Made by a program: the position numbers and the translations under genes. From assembly GCA_964007475.1 (NCBI GenBank), contig OZ023274.1, positions 21,720,043 to 21,784,042 on the forward strand: a stretch of DNA of 64,000 nucleotides, in the 5' to 3' direction. This DNA is from Hybos culiciformis. Its lineage: Eukaryota; Arthropoda; Insecta; Diptera; Hybotidae. The notes under the pieces were generated by a model. It was not told the origin of the DNA. It made no database searches and was given only the letters and a program-made list of their open reading frames with translations. Of the stretch, positions 25,612 to 37,339 are shown one piece after another (the stretch's first letter is position 1; the number at the start of each line of letters is the position of its first letter).

Positions 25612-26390
25612 AAAAGAATTTAAGAAGTTTGTATTTAATTTATTTTATAAAGTTCGAAGTTCATATACTTTCATATTAGACTCAAATTAAGAAATTAGCC
25701 AAAATCATTGATGACGGGTAGAATTGGATTTTCTTTACTAATTTTTCTTAAAATAATGTACGAATACAGTGTAATTTCGTCTAATTAAAGAATAAAATTT
25801 TGAATGTAACAGTAGCATTTATCCATGAAAATGATTTTTTTTTAAATATACGAAGCCTGGAGACAATTTAATATATCATTACATTATTTCAAATGTATGG
25901 ATAAAAAATGTCATCAAAATTTGAGTAGGTATATCGTTTTCGTAAGTTTTTTACAATTGTTAGTATTGAGTATTATTTTTTAATTTTTTTTTAAGTTGTG
26001 CCAAAAAAAAATTGGGAAAAAAATATCTACTAAATCTAAGATGAGAGTTGTGTTGTTGGATGTTCAAATTACTATTATAGTACAGATACTTGTTTCAATT
26101 CATTTTTATTAGGGGTATACGGAACTAAATGGATTATGAAAAGAATTGCTCTCTTGTTTTAAATTATAGTCATAATTATTTTTCTGTATGTTATAACAAT
26201 AAAGTTTAAAAAAAAATTCTAATGGTTTTGTATTTTCAATGTTTTCATGATAAAAAGTTTTAAAAAAATTCCTATAAAACTTAATATACCTATTTAAAAG
26301 AATTTACTAAATCGTCGCTTATTGACACCCCTAGCATTTATACTAAGATATTGCTTTAAATACATTTTAAACATCTCTACTAAAAAGTTT
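25612..26390. other. Intergenic, nothing recognised
   Basis: AT-rich sequence between the ATM 3' end and a LINE fragment. No coding or repeat structure stands out. Confidence 0.6.
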
Positions 26391-26395
26391 CGCAA

Positions 26396-27318
26396 CAAAA
26401 AGATCTCGGAATAATTTTCGACTCGAACTTCACCTTCAGTCCCCATGTGTGATATTTTTAAAAAATCTAGTCGACTTTTGGGTTTTATTTTCCGTGTTGG
26501 CTGCAAATTTCGATCAGTCTATACATTCATCACATTGTTTAATTCTCTTGTTCGCAGTATTTTAGAATATGGTTCCACAATTTGGAGCCCGTTCTATGAG
26601 TGCTATAAATTTCAACTTGAAAGAATACAAAAAAAATTTACTCGACTTTTATTCCACAAAATGGGTTTCCTCATGCTGGATTATGCCAGCAGAATCAAGG
26701 AGCCAACGAAGAATATACCTAGATGAAATGTTTTTAATTAAGTTATTATCTGGTTGGTTTTCTGTGCCTAGTTTGGTTGAGCGGTTTGCATTCTACAATC
26801 CTATGCGTTTCACTAGATTGAACATAACATTTAATATACCCACCCGTACAACCGACTTTTTATTTAGAAGTCCCATCATTAGAATTCAACATAATCACAA
26901 TTTATATTTCAATCACGTCATTAATTTGCGTGAGCTTACAGTAATTTTACCGAAAAGAAAGATTTTTTGTGCTGTTCTTGTACTACCCACTTGCGCTTAA
27001 ACTTTTTCCTCTCTTTACCCTTTACAACAAACATTATTGTTGGCATTTTCATTTTCACTTTAATTTTAATTTATGCTAAATGTTGACTTTAGCTTTATTA
27101 TTAATTTTTATATTTTTTTTGGTTTATTTGCTTTTTATTTTCAAGTTTGAATTTTGTAAATATGTTTAATTGATTTTTTGATTTTGTTAACTTGATGAAT
27201 TGTTTCTAAATTTTTATCAGCTTATTTAACATTAACTCTTAATATTACTTTGTAGCTTATAATTAGTTAATTTGTAACTGTTAGCTACTTTAATGAATGA
27301 ATTAAATAAATAAATAAA
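26396..27318 (+). mobile_element. 5'-truncated non-LTR retrotransposon (LINE, Jockey/CR1-like) 3' end
   Basis: C-terminal reverse-transcriptase ORF remnant: DLGIIFDSNFTFSPHV (about 26400-26447), then SSRLLGFIFR, LVRSILEYGSTIWSPFY and LERIQKKFTRLLFHK. These are the characteristic post-catalytic RT motifs of Jockey/CR1-type LINEs. The frame shifts near 26700 into FYNPMRFTRLNITFNIPTRT. An AT-rich 3' UTR ends in an AATAAATAAATAAAT-type tail (about 27300-27318). Catalytic RT motifs and endonuclease are missing, so it is dead on arrival. Confidence 0.85.
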
Positions 27319-27657
27319 TCAATTCCTAAAAAAATATAAATGAGTACAATAGATATTTAGTAAATGAAATTTTTTTTTATTTTATTTTAAAAAAACATTT
27401 GTTCAACATTTGTGAACAATTTTAATAACATCAACTATTAATTTTTAAATAACTGTTAAATTATCATTAAAAATAATTATCACAAGGTTTTATCGAATTA
27501 TTAGAACACCTTTTGAAGTACAATTGGACAATAAAATTCTAAAAAGAGAAAAAAATGTATATATAATAATATGATTTAGTCTGTAAAGGAATGTGTATAA
27601 AAATTTAAATTTAAGTAGTGTGACTAAGATCTAAAGGTAACGAAAGTACCTTTAAAA

Positions 27658-27871
27658 TTAACTTATCTTCATATTTAATTTACCAATGCACTCAAAGGAA
27701 GCCTCGACAACATTCCTATTAGCATTATTATACGTGAAAACTGAAGAATATATAATAACTGAATTAAAAAAAAAAATGAATAAAGAACTTACATGAATTT
27801 TTACTTTGTAAGGAGGAGCAGTAACATTCATTTGTGGGATAACGACCGCATTTCAAAATAATTTCTGCCAT
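27658..27871 (-). CDS. Candidate small two-exon gene, unknown function
   Basis: Minus-strand exon 27871-27793 (ATG; MAEIILKCGRYPTNECYCSS...) ends at a good GTAAGT donor. An exon 27740-27658 follows a TTCTTCAG acceptor and reads FTYNNANRNVVEASFECIG to a stop. The two join in frame to 53 residues. The codon context is richer than surrounding DNA, but no family was recognised. The spliced length could be coincidental, or these could be exons of a larger gene. Confidence 0.3.
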
Positions 27872-27893
27872 GATTCTAAAAAATTAAAAAAAA

Positions 27894-28040
27894 CACGAAG
27901 CAGTCATAGAACTGCCGACAGAAGTTTATACTCAAAAATTTAATTTTTGACTGAGCAGCCCATAATTTGTAGCCACTGTTATTTCATAGTTTAAATCTTT
28001 AAGTATTAACTTCTGTCGGCAGTTCTATGACTGCTTCGTG
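27894..28040. repeat. 33-bp perfect inverted repeat (fold-back)
   Basis: The arm CACGAAGCAGTCATAGAACT... (27894-27926) is repeated exactly, inverted, at 28008-28040, around an 81-bp spacer. It sits directly beside the 107-bp minisatellite, so the two may form one element. Confidence 0.8.
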
Positions 28041-28046
28041 TGTTTT

Positions 28047-28575
28047 TTTGTATATTTTGCGCCGGCACGACCTAACCGTATCTCTCTAACCAAAAATCTT
28101 TCGGCAGGTAATATTAATTTCACCGAAGCTATCTATTTTGAAAAAAAAAAATGTTCGTATATTTTGCGCCGGCACGACCTAACCGTAGCTCCCTACCCAA
28201 AAATTTTTCTGCAGGTAATATTAATTTCACCGGAGCTACCTATTTTGAAAAAAAAAAATTTTCGTATATTTTGCGCCGGCACGACCTAACCGTAGCTCCC
28301 TGCTCAAAAATTTTTCGCCAGGTAATCTTAATTTCACCGGAATTACCTATTTTGAAAAAAAAAAAATTTTTTTTATATTTTGCGCCGACACGACCTAACC
28401 GTAGCTCCCTACCCAAAAATTTTTCTGCAGGTAATCTTAATTTCACCGAAGCTACCTATTTTGGAAAAAAAAAAATTTGTGTATTTTGCCCCGGCACGAC
28501 CTAACCGTAGCGCCCTGCCCAAAAATTTTTCGGAAGGTACCTAATCTTAATTTCACCGGAGCTACCTATTTTGAA
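28047..28575 (+). repeat. About 107-bp minisatellite, five copies
   Basis: Five tandem units start near 28061, 28168, 28275, 28384 and 28490 (spacing 107, 107, 109, 106). Each contains GCGCCGGCACGACCTAACCG, then CAAAAATTTTTC and ACCTATTTTGAAAAA. Open frames across it on both strands are periodic artefacts. The GC-rich core is distinctive in this AT-rich region. Confidence 0.9.
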
Positions 28576-29114
28576 AAATAAATTTTAGTTTTGAATAATT
28601 TGTAAACGAAAGATTTTTAAAAAATAATTTGAATTTAAATTTTTCGCGCCAAATTATTTTGTTTTTATAAATGGCAAATGATTATTGAGTGGACCACTAA
28701 TTTTTTTGAATATTGAAACGTCAAAAATCATGACGTTTTTTTCGAACTCGAATTCGAATGAGTACAATAATTTTTACCCCCTACAGAATTACTTAATTTT
28801 ATCATACAACGCGCCTAAAGAAGTATAAACTTCAAAAAATTATTTAAAAGCTGCAAACATTACTATTTGCGCAAAAAACTTTTTTATACTTGCCGTATGT
28901 TAAATCCTTTTCTTTTTCTGCAAAAAAATTTCTTTTTTTTAAATTAATTTTTTAATGTTTTAATGGTTCTCTTCAGCTTTGAAATTTTTTAACGTAAAAA
29001 TTTAATAATTAAATTATTTATTTTAATGTGCATGTCTTCCGTAAGTTGTATTTACATTCGCAAATTTAGCTCGGTAAATTGTCCATTACATGCATCAATA
29101 CACATGCAATTATA

Positions 29115-29456
29115 GGGAAATGTAAATTGTATTTACATTTCCCTGTGATGTAAATTGTATTTACATTTCCCTATATTGTATTTACTTACTTCATTTTGAA
29201 CTGCGTAATACTATAAACAAAAATAATATCTCTCACACTCACAATATTTCACTTTTTTCCTTTTATGTCTAAAAGAAAGAGAAATTAAAGGATAATTAAC
29301 GTGGAAAAATTCCCTTTTCTTCTTTTATCTCTAAAAGAAAGAGAAATTAAAGGATAGTTAACGTGGAAAATTTCCCTTTTTTCTTTTATCTCTAAAAGAA
29401 AGAGAAATTAAAGTATAATTAACGTGGAAAATTTCCCTTTTTTTCTTTTATCTTTA
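29115..29456. repeat. Short tandem repeats
   Basis: At about 29115-29177 the palindromic word TGTAAATTGTATTTACA recurs with ATTTCCCT spacers. At about 29255-29456 a roughly 61-bp unit (AAAAGAAAGAGAAATTAAAG and AACGTGGAAAA) is repeated three times, anchors at 29281, 29343 and 29404. No genes. Confidence 0.8.
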
Positions 29457-29553
29457 TTTTTTATTATAAATTATCTCTATATTCTCTCTTTGCAACTCCC
29501 TCTCACTATATTGCAATATACAATACATGTTAATCAAATTTGTTATACAGCTC

Positions 29554-29630
29554 GTTGTGTATACACACAAACACTTCGGTCTCGTGATATAAATATGACT
29601 CGTATCTATGTGTTTGTGTGTATACACAAC
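29554..29630. repeat. Perfect 21-bp hairpin
   Basis: The arm at 29554-29574 (GTTGTGTATACACACAAACA plus C) is exactly inverted at 29610-29630 around a 35-nt loop. Open frames on both strands here are mirror images. Stem and loop size are in the range of a microRNA precursor, but equally of a short fold-back repeat. Confidence 0.75.
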
Positions 29631-29908
29631 TCGCAATTAATAAATAAAGTACCTATCAAAATTGTTTTTGACATTTGATTTTCATAGGTACATTGCTAGG
29701 TATTTACATTGCTTTGTACATGTACAAATCAAATTTGTCATTCATTCAAAAATCTGAAAAATTTCTACATACATAGACCTAACACAGTCTATAGACCCAC
29801 ATAGACCTAACATAGTCTATAGAGTATTATTTTTTATTTTTTCTCATCAATTCTACACAAATAAATTATAAAAAATTATATAGAAAGTCAAAATTAAATT
29901 AAATTGTA

Positions 29909-31385
29909 AGGGAGATGGCTGGGTTGTGGGTCGGGCTGTGTTGTGGGTCAGCTAATTTTTTCTGTCATGCTAAGTAAATTGGCGGATCTAACTACTGTCA
30001 AATTTTTGTTTTGACCCAAGGTAGTTTTTCAGCGAACACTGAAGTGAATGAACGTATTGCTTGTACAAGCTGCATACACCATGTGTCAAAATCGATAAAA
30101 AAAGTGATTTTAAGATTTTTTCAAAGTGCCATTTTGTTGAGTAAATGAATTGTAAACGGTGAGTTGAATGCATCAACGTTTAGTTAAAATCTTATATTTT
30201 TCGAATTAGTATGACATTAAGATGATACACGAGTGGAAAATTTTTTTTTCCTCGACTTTAAAAATGGCGTCATGGTTAGGTTGTGGGTCAGCGATTGGCT
30301 GGGTTGTGGATCACCATTTTTTTTTCACTGTATGGCATACACACCATATATGAGTGTCAATTATCGTTAGTTTTGTCAGTATAAAGTGTTTTTTATGATT
30401 TGACCAGTATTTTAATGCATGTTTTTTTATTGTTAGTCATATTTTTACCGAAAAAGACAACTGTGGTGGCATGTTAAGTTGTCATTCGAACAGCGAATAT
30501 GTATCGAACATCGAAGCGAGTGGATTTTTTGGCAACATGTTAAGATTTTCTCGCTTCGATACTTTCGAAAATCATTTTCTGAAATGATTTTTGACGTTAA
30601 AAAAAAAAGAAGCAAAAAGTAAATAATAATAAATAATTTTTCATACCTAATTATTTTTATTTACATTTATTAAAATTATTTTTTTTAATTTTCATAAATA
30701 AAAATGTTTACCCACCTTTAGAATAATTTTTTTTTATTAATATTAAAATAATTTTCTTTTAATTATTTTATTTTTAAATAATTAAAAAACAAATATTTTT
30801 GTTTATTCAAAATTAATTTTTATAAATAATTTTGAATAAAAATAATTTCTTTTTTCATACATTTTTATTATTCGATTCCGTATCACTTGAAAATTTTTTT
30901 GTGATACCGTAGCGAGAAAACGTAGAAGCGATTTTGTCATAACATACTGCCATTCGATCGAATATCGAATTTTTCGAAATCTTAACATCCCACCACTGAA
31001 CCTCAAAAAATCAACTTTTTGCAATTGATGATGATTATTGAAAACTGTCACTTTTTGAAATTTTTTTTGCCATTGAAGGCTTCTAAAATTAATAAAAATT
31101 AATATTTTTGATATTTATCGAGGTTTTACTTAAATTTTTTCCATTTTAATAAGGTTTTTCTAGGTGACCCACAACCCAGCCACTTTTTTTTTCGAAATTT
31201 TTTCACGTAGTCACAAATATGGTCATAAAATTTTTTCAGTTTTTTGAATCACTATACTATCTTCGGAGAAAAGTTGCGTAAGAACATAACCTTTCCAACA
31301 ATGTACAACACTACATACTTTATTTAGCTAATTTTTGAATTATAGGCCAAAAACAAAACCCGACCCATAACCCAGCCCTCTCCCT
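29909..31385. mobile_element. TA-flanked nonautonomous element containing a second MITE
   Basis: Inverted ends AGGGAGATGGCTGGGTTGTG at the left and CCCAGCCCTCTCCCT at the right are flanked by TA on both sides (29907-29908 and 31386-31387), as for Tc1/mariner-type elements. Internal subterminal repeats of GGCTGGGTTGTGG occur at about 30290 and, inverted, at about 31170. The 538-bp MITE at 30461-30998 interrupts it. No transposase. Confidence 0.65.
30461..30998. mobile_element. MITE family 'GTGGTGG', copy B (uninterrupted)
   Basis: The sequence is near-identical over most of its length to 4712-5568 apart from the 285-bp insertion there. Ends are CTGTGGTGGCATGTTAAG and, inverted, CAGTGGTGGGATGTTAAG. 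No coding capacity. It sits inside the TA-flanked element 29909-31385. Confidence 0.8.
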
Positions 31386-31731
31386 TAATAATATTAAAAT
31401 TGTATTACGTAGTCATTTGATTATTATTTATTCCTAATATATTTCTTTAATCTTAATAAAAAATTTGCTATATAGGTTTGCAATCCTTAATTTCATGGGA
31501 AACGAGTTGGATGTTCTAATAGCTGAATATGTTAGACCTTTTGTTATTGTAGCCTTTCTATATCTGTTATTTTTATGATTTAAGTGCGATTTACATGATG
31601 ACTAAACAAAAAGACGCCAAAACAAAACAGGACAGAAGATACAAAAATGTGTAACAGCAGTAAAAACAGCGTAACTTTTTTTTTTGGTGTCTTTTTGTAA
31701 TCTTTTTTATTCGCAGAGATGAAATAAAAGG

Positions 31732-32656
31732 CTAATAGCTTGTTTATGCCTTGGACAAACTGAACTCGAAAAACATGTTCTTGAGCACAAAAACATGTTA
31801 TTAAAATCGACCGAACAGACTACCTTAATGTGTTTTACAAAACAGATAAACACCTGTTTTTTTTTTCTCAAGTTTAAAAACAAAAGTAAACAATACAATC
31901 ACCTACAAATTCAATTCAAATTCATTACAAATAAATACAACATAAAATTGTCAAAGTCAACGTCAAAAATGATGGCTTCCACATATTGCCTCACGAAATA
32001 TTTGTAAAAATTACTTAACCCATCCTTTAATAACAACATGTTTTCGCAAGAGCATGTTCTTGTTCTTGTTTTTATTAGTATGGGAAAACTACTTCAAAAA
32101 CATAAAATTAATAGCTTGTTTATGCCTTGGACAGACTGAACTCGAAAAACATGTTCTTGAGCACAAAACATGTTATTAAAATCGACCGAACAGACTACCT
32201 TAATGTGTTTTACAAAACAGATAAACATCTGTTTTTTTTTTTTCAAGTTTAAAAACAAAAGTAAACAATACAATCACCTACAAATTCAATTCAAATTCAA
32301 AATAAAAAACAATAACAAACTTTTTTTTCATTTGTTTACAAATAAATACAACATAAAATTGTCAAAGTCAACGTCAAAAATGATACCCCAGTGAACATTA
32401 ATGGCTTCCACATATTGCCTCACGAAATATTTGTAAAAATTACTCAACCCATCCTTTAATAACAACATATTTTCGCAAGAACATGTTCTTGTTCTTGTTT
32501 TTATTACTATGGGAAAACTACTTCAAAAACATAAAATTAACATGTTCTTGATCAAGAACATGTTAATCGTGTCAGTCTGTCCAAGGCATTACACTTAGCT
32601 AATTTAACATGTTCTTGATCAAGAACATGTTAATCGTGTCAGTTTGTCCAAGGTAT
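31732..32656. mobile_element. Tandemly duplicated palindromic repeat element
   Basis: A 376-bp block starting TAATAGCTTGTTTATGCCTT at about 31732 is repeated almost exactly from 32108 (shared GACTACCTTAATGTGTTTTA, GTCAAAGTCAACGTCAAAAA and more). The right end is also duplicated. A perfect 26-bp palindrome occurs at 32539-32564 and 32606-32631, each followed by a GTCCAAGG end. The outer ends CCTTGGACAAACTGA and TCAGTTTGTCCAAGG are inverted repeats. The small open frames inside are duplicates of each other and not genes. Confidence 0.8.
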
Positions 32657-32687
32657 AAAGTCTTCAATAAAGAATGATTTATTTTAT

Positions 32688-32852
32688 TGGAAAATTAGTT
32701 ATTTTAATAATGTAATTCAGATTAACGTTTTTATAGAAGATTCTAGAAAAGTATAGAAAAAAACAAAGTTGCCATTCCAGCAAAAAATAAAAATAGTAGA
32801 ACAATATGTTGTATAGATATTTAGGGCATACTCTTTAATTGCTAATTCAACA
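32688..32852 (-). repeat. Copia 3' LTR
   Basis: 165 bp with TG...CA ends when read on the minus strand (start TGTTGAATTAGC, end TTTTCCA). It is preceded by the purine-rich tract GAGGAGCGG (32853-32861, minus strand), the expected plus-strand primer. It differs from the other LTR by only a few substitutions and small indels. Confidence 0.9.
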
Positions 32853-35800
32853 CCGCTCCTCAATTACAACATTTATCAATTCCCAATAAGTTTCTGAATT
32901 TCTTAAACTGTTCTTGCGCCAAACTCTTAGTGAAAATATCAGCAATTTGATCTTTTGTAGAGATATACTTAACGTTGATTATATTATTCCCTTGAGCTTC
33001 ACGTATAAAATTATACTTAACATCAATATGTTTCAATCTTCGATGTTCCCATCTCTTTAATAAATAAATGCACGATTGATTATCTTCATAAATGCTGATT
33101 GGAAAATCAATCTTTAATTTTAAATCAATCAACAAATTCTTCAACCAGAATATTTCTGCAACTAAAGTTGCCAATGCAACGTATTCAGCCTCAGTGGATG
33201 AAAGTGAGACGCAGTTTTGACGTTTTGTTGCCCAACATACCGTATTTCCATATACTTTAATAATATAACCAGAAGTAGATTTACGATCTTCACCAGTACC
33301 CCAATCTGCATCTGCAAATCCTACTAACGGTTCATTTTCATGTTTTCGAATACACAAGCAATAATCAATTGTACCTTTTAAGTATCTTAAAATTCATTTA
33401 AAACATTTCCAAAGTTCCTCTGTTGGTTTAGTTTGATATCTACTTAGATAATTTAAAGCTGAACTCAAATCTGGTCTCGTAGCCAGCATGACATACATAA
33501 GACATCCTATTAATTCTTTGCATGGTTTTATTCCATCAATCGCTGAATCTGAGTTTTCAAGAGTTAATTTTATTTCCATGGGATTGCTAACAGGCTTACA
33601 GTCTTGCATATTAAATTTTTCAAGTAAACTTTGAATATAAGCTTCTTGATTCAGATAAATTTCATTACTTTTCCTTATGATGTTGATTCCGAGAAAAGAA
33701 TTAGGTTCACCGATTTCTTTAATTTTAAATTTTCCTTTTAGTTGTAAGATAATTTGATAAATCTTTTCTTTGTTATTTCCAGCGATCAAAATATCATCAA
33801 CATATAACAATAAATAAATTTAATTTTCATTATATATTCCAATGTACATACAGTGGTCAACATTAGACTGTTTCAAACCAATTCTTCCAACAACCTCATT
33901 AAAGACCTGATTCCATTCCCTTGGTGCTTGTTTCAACCCATATAATGTTTTATTTAGTCTACACACCAAACCATTTTTGTTTTCAATTCCCTGTGGAATT
34001 TTCATATAAATTTGTTCTTTTAAATTACCGTGAAGGAATGCATTTTTCACATTAGTTGTTCAACTTTGAGATTTTTTTCATTTATAATTGATAAAAATGT
34101 CCTTAGAGTTCCGAGACGAGCTACCGGAGCATATGTTTCTTCGTAATCGTAGCCTTTGAAAACGAGCCTAGCTTTATATTTTTCAATATTTCCTCTCGCA
34201 TCTCGTTTTACTTTGAATACCCATTTATTATTGAATATTTTTACTTTATCGGGTTTTTGTACATACTCCCAAGTTTCGTTTTCGCTTAGAGCTTCCAATT
34301 CTTCTTGAATAGCTTGCTTCCATTCAATCTTATTCACATTATTTTCAATATCATCAAACTCGTTAGGCGTTTCGTCTACAAATGATTCCGCTTGAAGGGC
34401 TAAAGCTGCATAGTCATCTAAATATTTGGGTCTCTTTGAAACTCGTTTCGGTAAATCAATTTAATTTTCATCATCAACTAAATTATTTTCAGACTCTTTA
34501 TTTTCAAAACTATTGTCAATCTTGTCATTTTCTGATTTTTCAGTAATGTCCTCTTCTTCATTCACGTTGTCATTATTTTTCAAACAATTTTCAGGAAATG
34601 AATCATAAAAACTAAATTTGTTTTCGTCGAAAATCACATTTCTGCCATAAATTATTTGTTGTTGTTCAGGACACCACAATTTGTAACCATTTGGACAGTA
34701 ACCAGTAAGATAGCATTTTAATGTTTTACTTTCAAACTTTCCAACTCTTAATTCTTTTGGAATAAGAAGATAAGCCACACATCCAAAAGTTCTTATTTTG
34801 CTGACATTAATATTCTCTTTAAACCAAATACTTGCTGGAATATTCCCCTTTAAGGCTGAAGTAGGGCTTCTATTTATTAAGTACACTGCCGCTAAAACTG
34901 CTTCAGACCAAAAAAATTTTTCCAAGTTCACAACCAAGTATTAAACAGCCAGCTTTTTCAATAATTGTACGATTCATTCTTTCAGCAACCCCGTTTTGCT
35001 GTGGAGTGTATCTAATAGTAAATTCGAACTGAATTCCTTTTTCTTCCAAAAATTGTTTTATTTCATTAGACAAATACTCTCGCCCGTTATCACATCGAAA
35101 TCTACTAATTTTTATGTTGAAATGTGCTGTTACCATTGCATAATATGATTTAAAATAACGTAAAACCTCGGATTTAGATTTTAAAGTGTACGCTGCCGTG
35201 AAATGCGTAAAATCGTCAATAAATGTAAGTAGATATTTTTGCTCATTGAACGACTCCGGTGTAACTGGACCAAATAAATCACTGTGAATTAGTTCAAGTG
35301 GTCTTTTAGCGCGAATTCTTGCTCTATTATGTGGAAGTTGAGTTTGTTTTCCTTCAATACATTGCAGACATTTTTCAGTTGGTATTTTTAAATTATCTAA
35401 ATTAACCCCGTCGACTTTTTGTTGCAAAATTTTTAAACTTTCGTAATTTAAGTGTCCCATTCTATTATGCCACAATTTCATATTGTTTGATTCTCTCGAA
35501 CTTAATAACGCCGTTGTCTGATAAAAACTCAAAACATAAAGATTGCATAAACCAATTTTAGCAACAGCAATAGTTTTATTTTTTTTTTGAATCACCCCAC
35601 AAGAATCTTCAAAAATTATTCGAAACTCTTTCAACTCTAATTTCCGAACTGACAGTAAATTATTTTGTAATCCAGGCACGATCAAAACATCATTTATTAC
35701 AATATTAATTTGCTTACCATCAACAATACTGATTAATTACATTAATATCACCTTTTTCTTTAGCTTCTAAATGAATTCCTGATTTAGCCACTTTAATTTT

Positions 35801-36352
35801 TACAAGTGTATTCAATTTACTATGATTAGACACTGCACAATGTTCACTTACAAGATGTTCGGTTGCACCAGAATCTAAAAACAAAACAAATTCATTACTA
35901 GTTTCATTATTAATTTCTGCCTTTCACGTATATGAATACGCCGAAAAACTAAAATTATCATCAATTTGATTGTTCTTGACACACTGATCACATGAAGCAG
36001 CATTTGCTGAACCAGTTTTATTTGAAATATTATTACCAAATTTAGCTTTACATTGAGATCGTACATGACCAGGCTTACCGCATTTATAGCACTTAAATTT
36101 AGATTGATTCGTGTTATATGCATTACCCTCCTCTATACCTGCTGCTGACTGGAACGCTGTTGAAGAAGTGGAACTACGACCCTTTTTATTTATTTCTTTG
36201 TGTTTAGATTCTTCGTCAAGCAAACGATTCTTTACAAAGCTTATAGTTAATTCGTTAATGGACAAAGTTTCGATAGCAGTAACAACTAAGTCATATTCTG
36301 ATGGTATTGTAAGTAAAAGATGACATACCACATCTGATTCTTCTATATTAGC

Positions 36353-36513
36353 GGAAAATTAGTTATTTTAATAATGTAATTCAGATTAACGTTTTTATAG
36401 AAGATTCTAGAAAAGTATAAAAAAAACAAAGTTGCCATTCCAGCAAAAAATAAAAATAGTAGAACAATATGTTGTATAGATTTAGGACATACTCTTTAAT
36501 TGCCAATTCAACA
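36353..36513 (-). repeat. Copia 5' LTR, clipped at its inner end
   Basis: 161 bp matching the 3' LTR; the minus-strand start is TGTTGAATTGGC. Its inner end lacks the terminal CA and runs straight into Gag codons (NIEESDVVCHLLL), showing an internal deletion. Confidence 0.9.
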
Positions 36514-37339
36514 TTTTTTTATACTTTTATAGGAAAAATCAAAAAAAAAAACTAAAGATGAAATAGTTAATCTTTTTTTAAAGTTGACGTATTTTTTTTT
36601 ACTAGGCGCGTAAGTAAAATTTATGGTATAAATTGAATTTTATAGTTTCTGACTATTATTATTGTGTTGTCCATTCATAAAAAAATTTATTTAGTAATAC
36701 AAATTTATTTTTTATTTAAATAATTTATTATTATTCAAATAAATATTTTTTTTATATTCAAATCACCAAAAAGTTATGACAGTTTTTTTTTAGAACTAAA
36801 TTTGTATGAAGTTTTTCTGTACATGGGTTTGTATCTTGGAATATTCGATTTCGATAGTTAAATATTCAAATTCAAAATAAAAAACAATAGTGCTTCCTTC
36901 ACCCTTAAAAAAATTTAAAAATTTCAAATTCTGAATTTCAAATTCCTAATGTATTTCGTTAGTGTAAAATTTCAATTTTTTTTTGTTGTTGTGAATTTCA
37001 AATACACGCCTCAGAGCGCTTTACTTTAATTAGGTTCAAAAAAAATGATGGTGTAATTTTATTCTATTTCTAAGATAAAATCACCGCAACATTACCGATT
37101 ACATGTACATTAAAATTCTTTATCATACATTTATATAACTCATTGGAGAAATGTGAAATGATCGAAACATTTAGGATTTTTTTTATTAAAATTATTTTCT
37201 TAAAGAGCAGGTAATTTAATTGTTGTTTTGAGAATTAATTAAAATTTTTGGTTGCATTTTATCAAAAGAACTTGATATAAATATAAAAATAATATTTTCA
37301 ATTATATATAGATTTCAATTATTCATTCTAGATTTTTTG

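Larger units (their letters stand above)
32688..36513 (-). mobile_element. Degenerate Ty1/Copia LTR retrotransposon
   Basis: Internal region, minus strand, in Copia order: Gag fragment with zinc knuckle CYKCGKPGHVRSQC (about 36060-36110); protease DSGAT (about 35865); integrase with H-H-C-C finger and D,D-35-E core (35685-34903; HNRMGHLNYESLK, HSDLFGP, YTPQQNGVAERMNRTI); RT (about 34337-33394; YVDDILIAGN); RNase H (33357-32860; GFADADWGTGEDRKS, SSTEAEYVAL). Several in-frame stops and frameshifts break the polyprotein (near 35930, 35740, 34920, 34460, 34050, 33815 and 33390), so it is inactive. LTRs flank it. The 5' half of Gag, the leader and the primer-binding site are missing. Confidence 0.95.

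Noticed and set aside
28038..28504. Open frames with repeated peptide units
   Set aside because: They are periodic translations of the 107-bp minisatellite on either strand.
31795..32394. Two near-identical short proteins starting MLLKSTEQTTLMCFTK
   Set aside because: They come from the tandem-duplicated repeat element, with no family, splice or promoter evidence.
32683..36518. 5-bp target-site duplication of the Copia element
   Set aside because: The flanks are TTTAT and TTTTT. In T-rich DNA this near match is not convincing.
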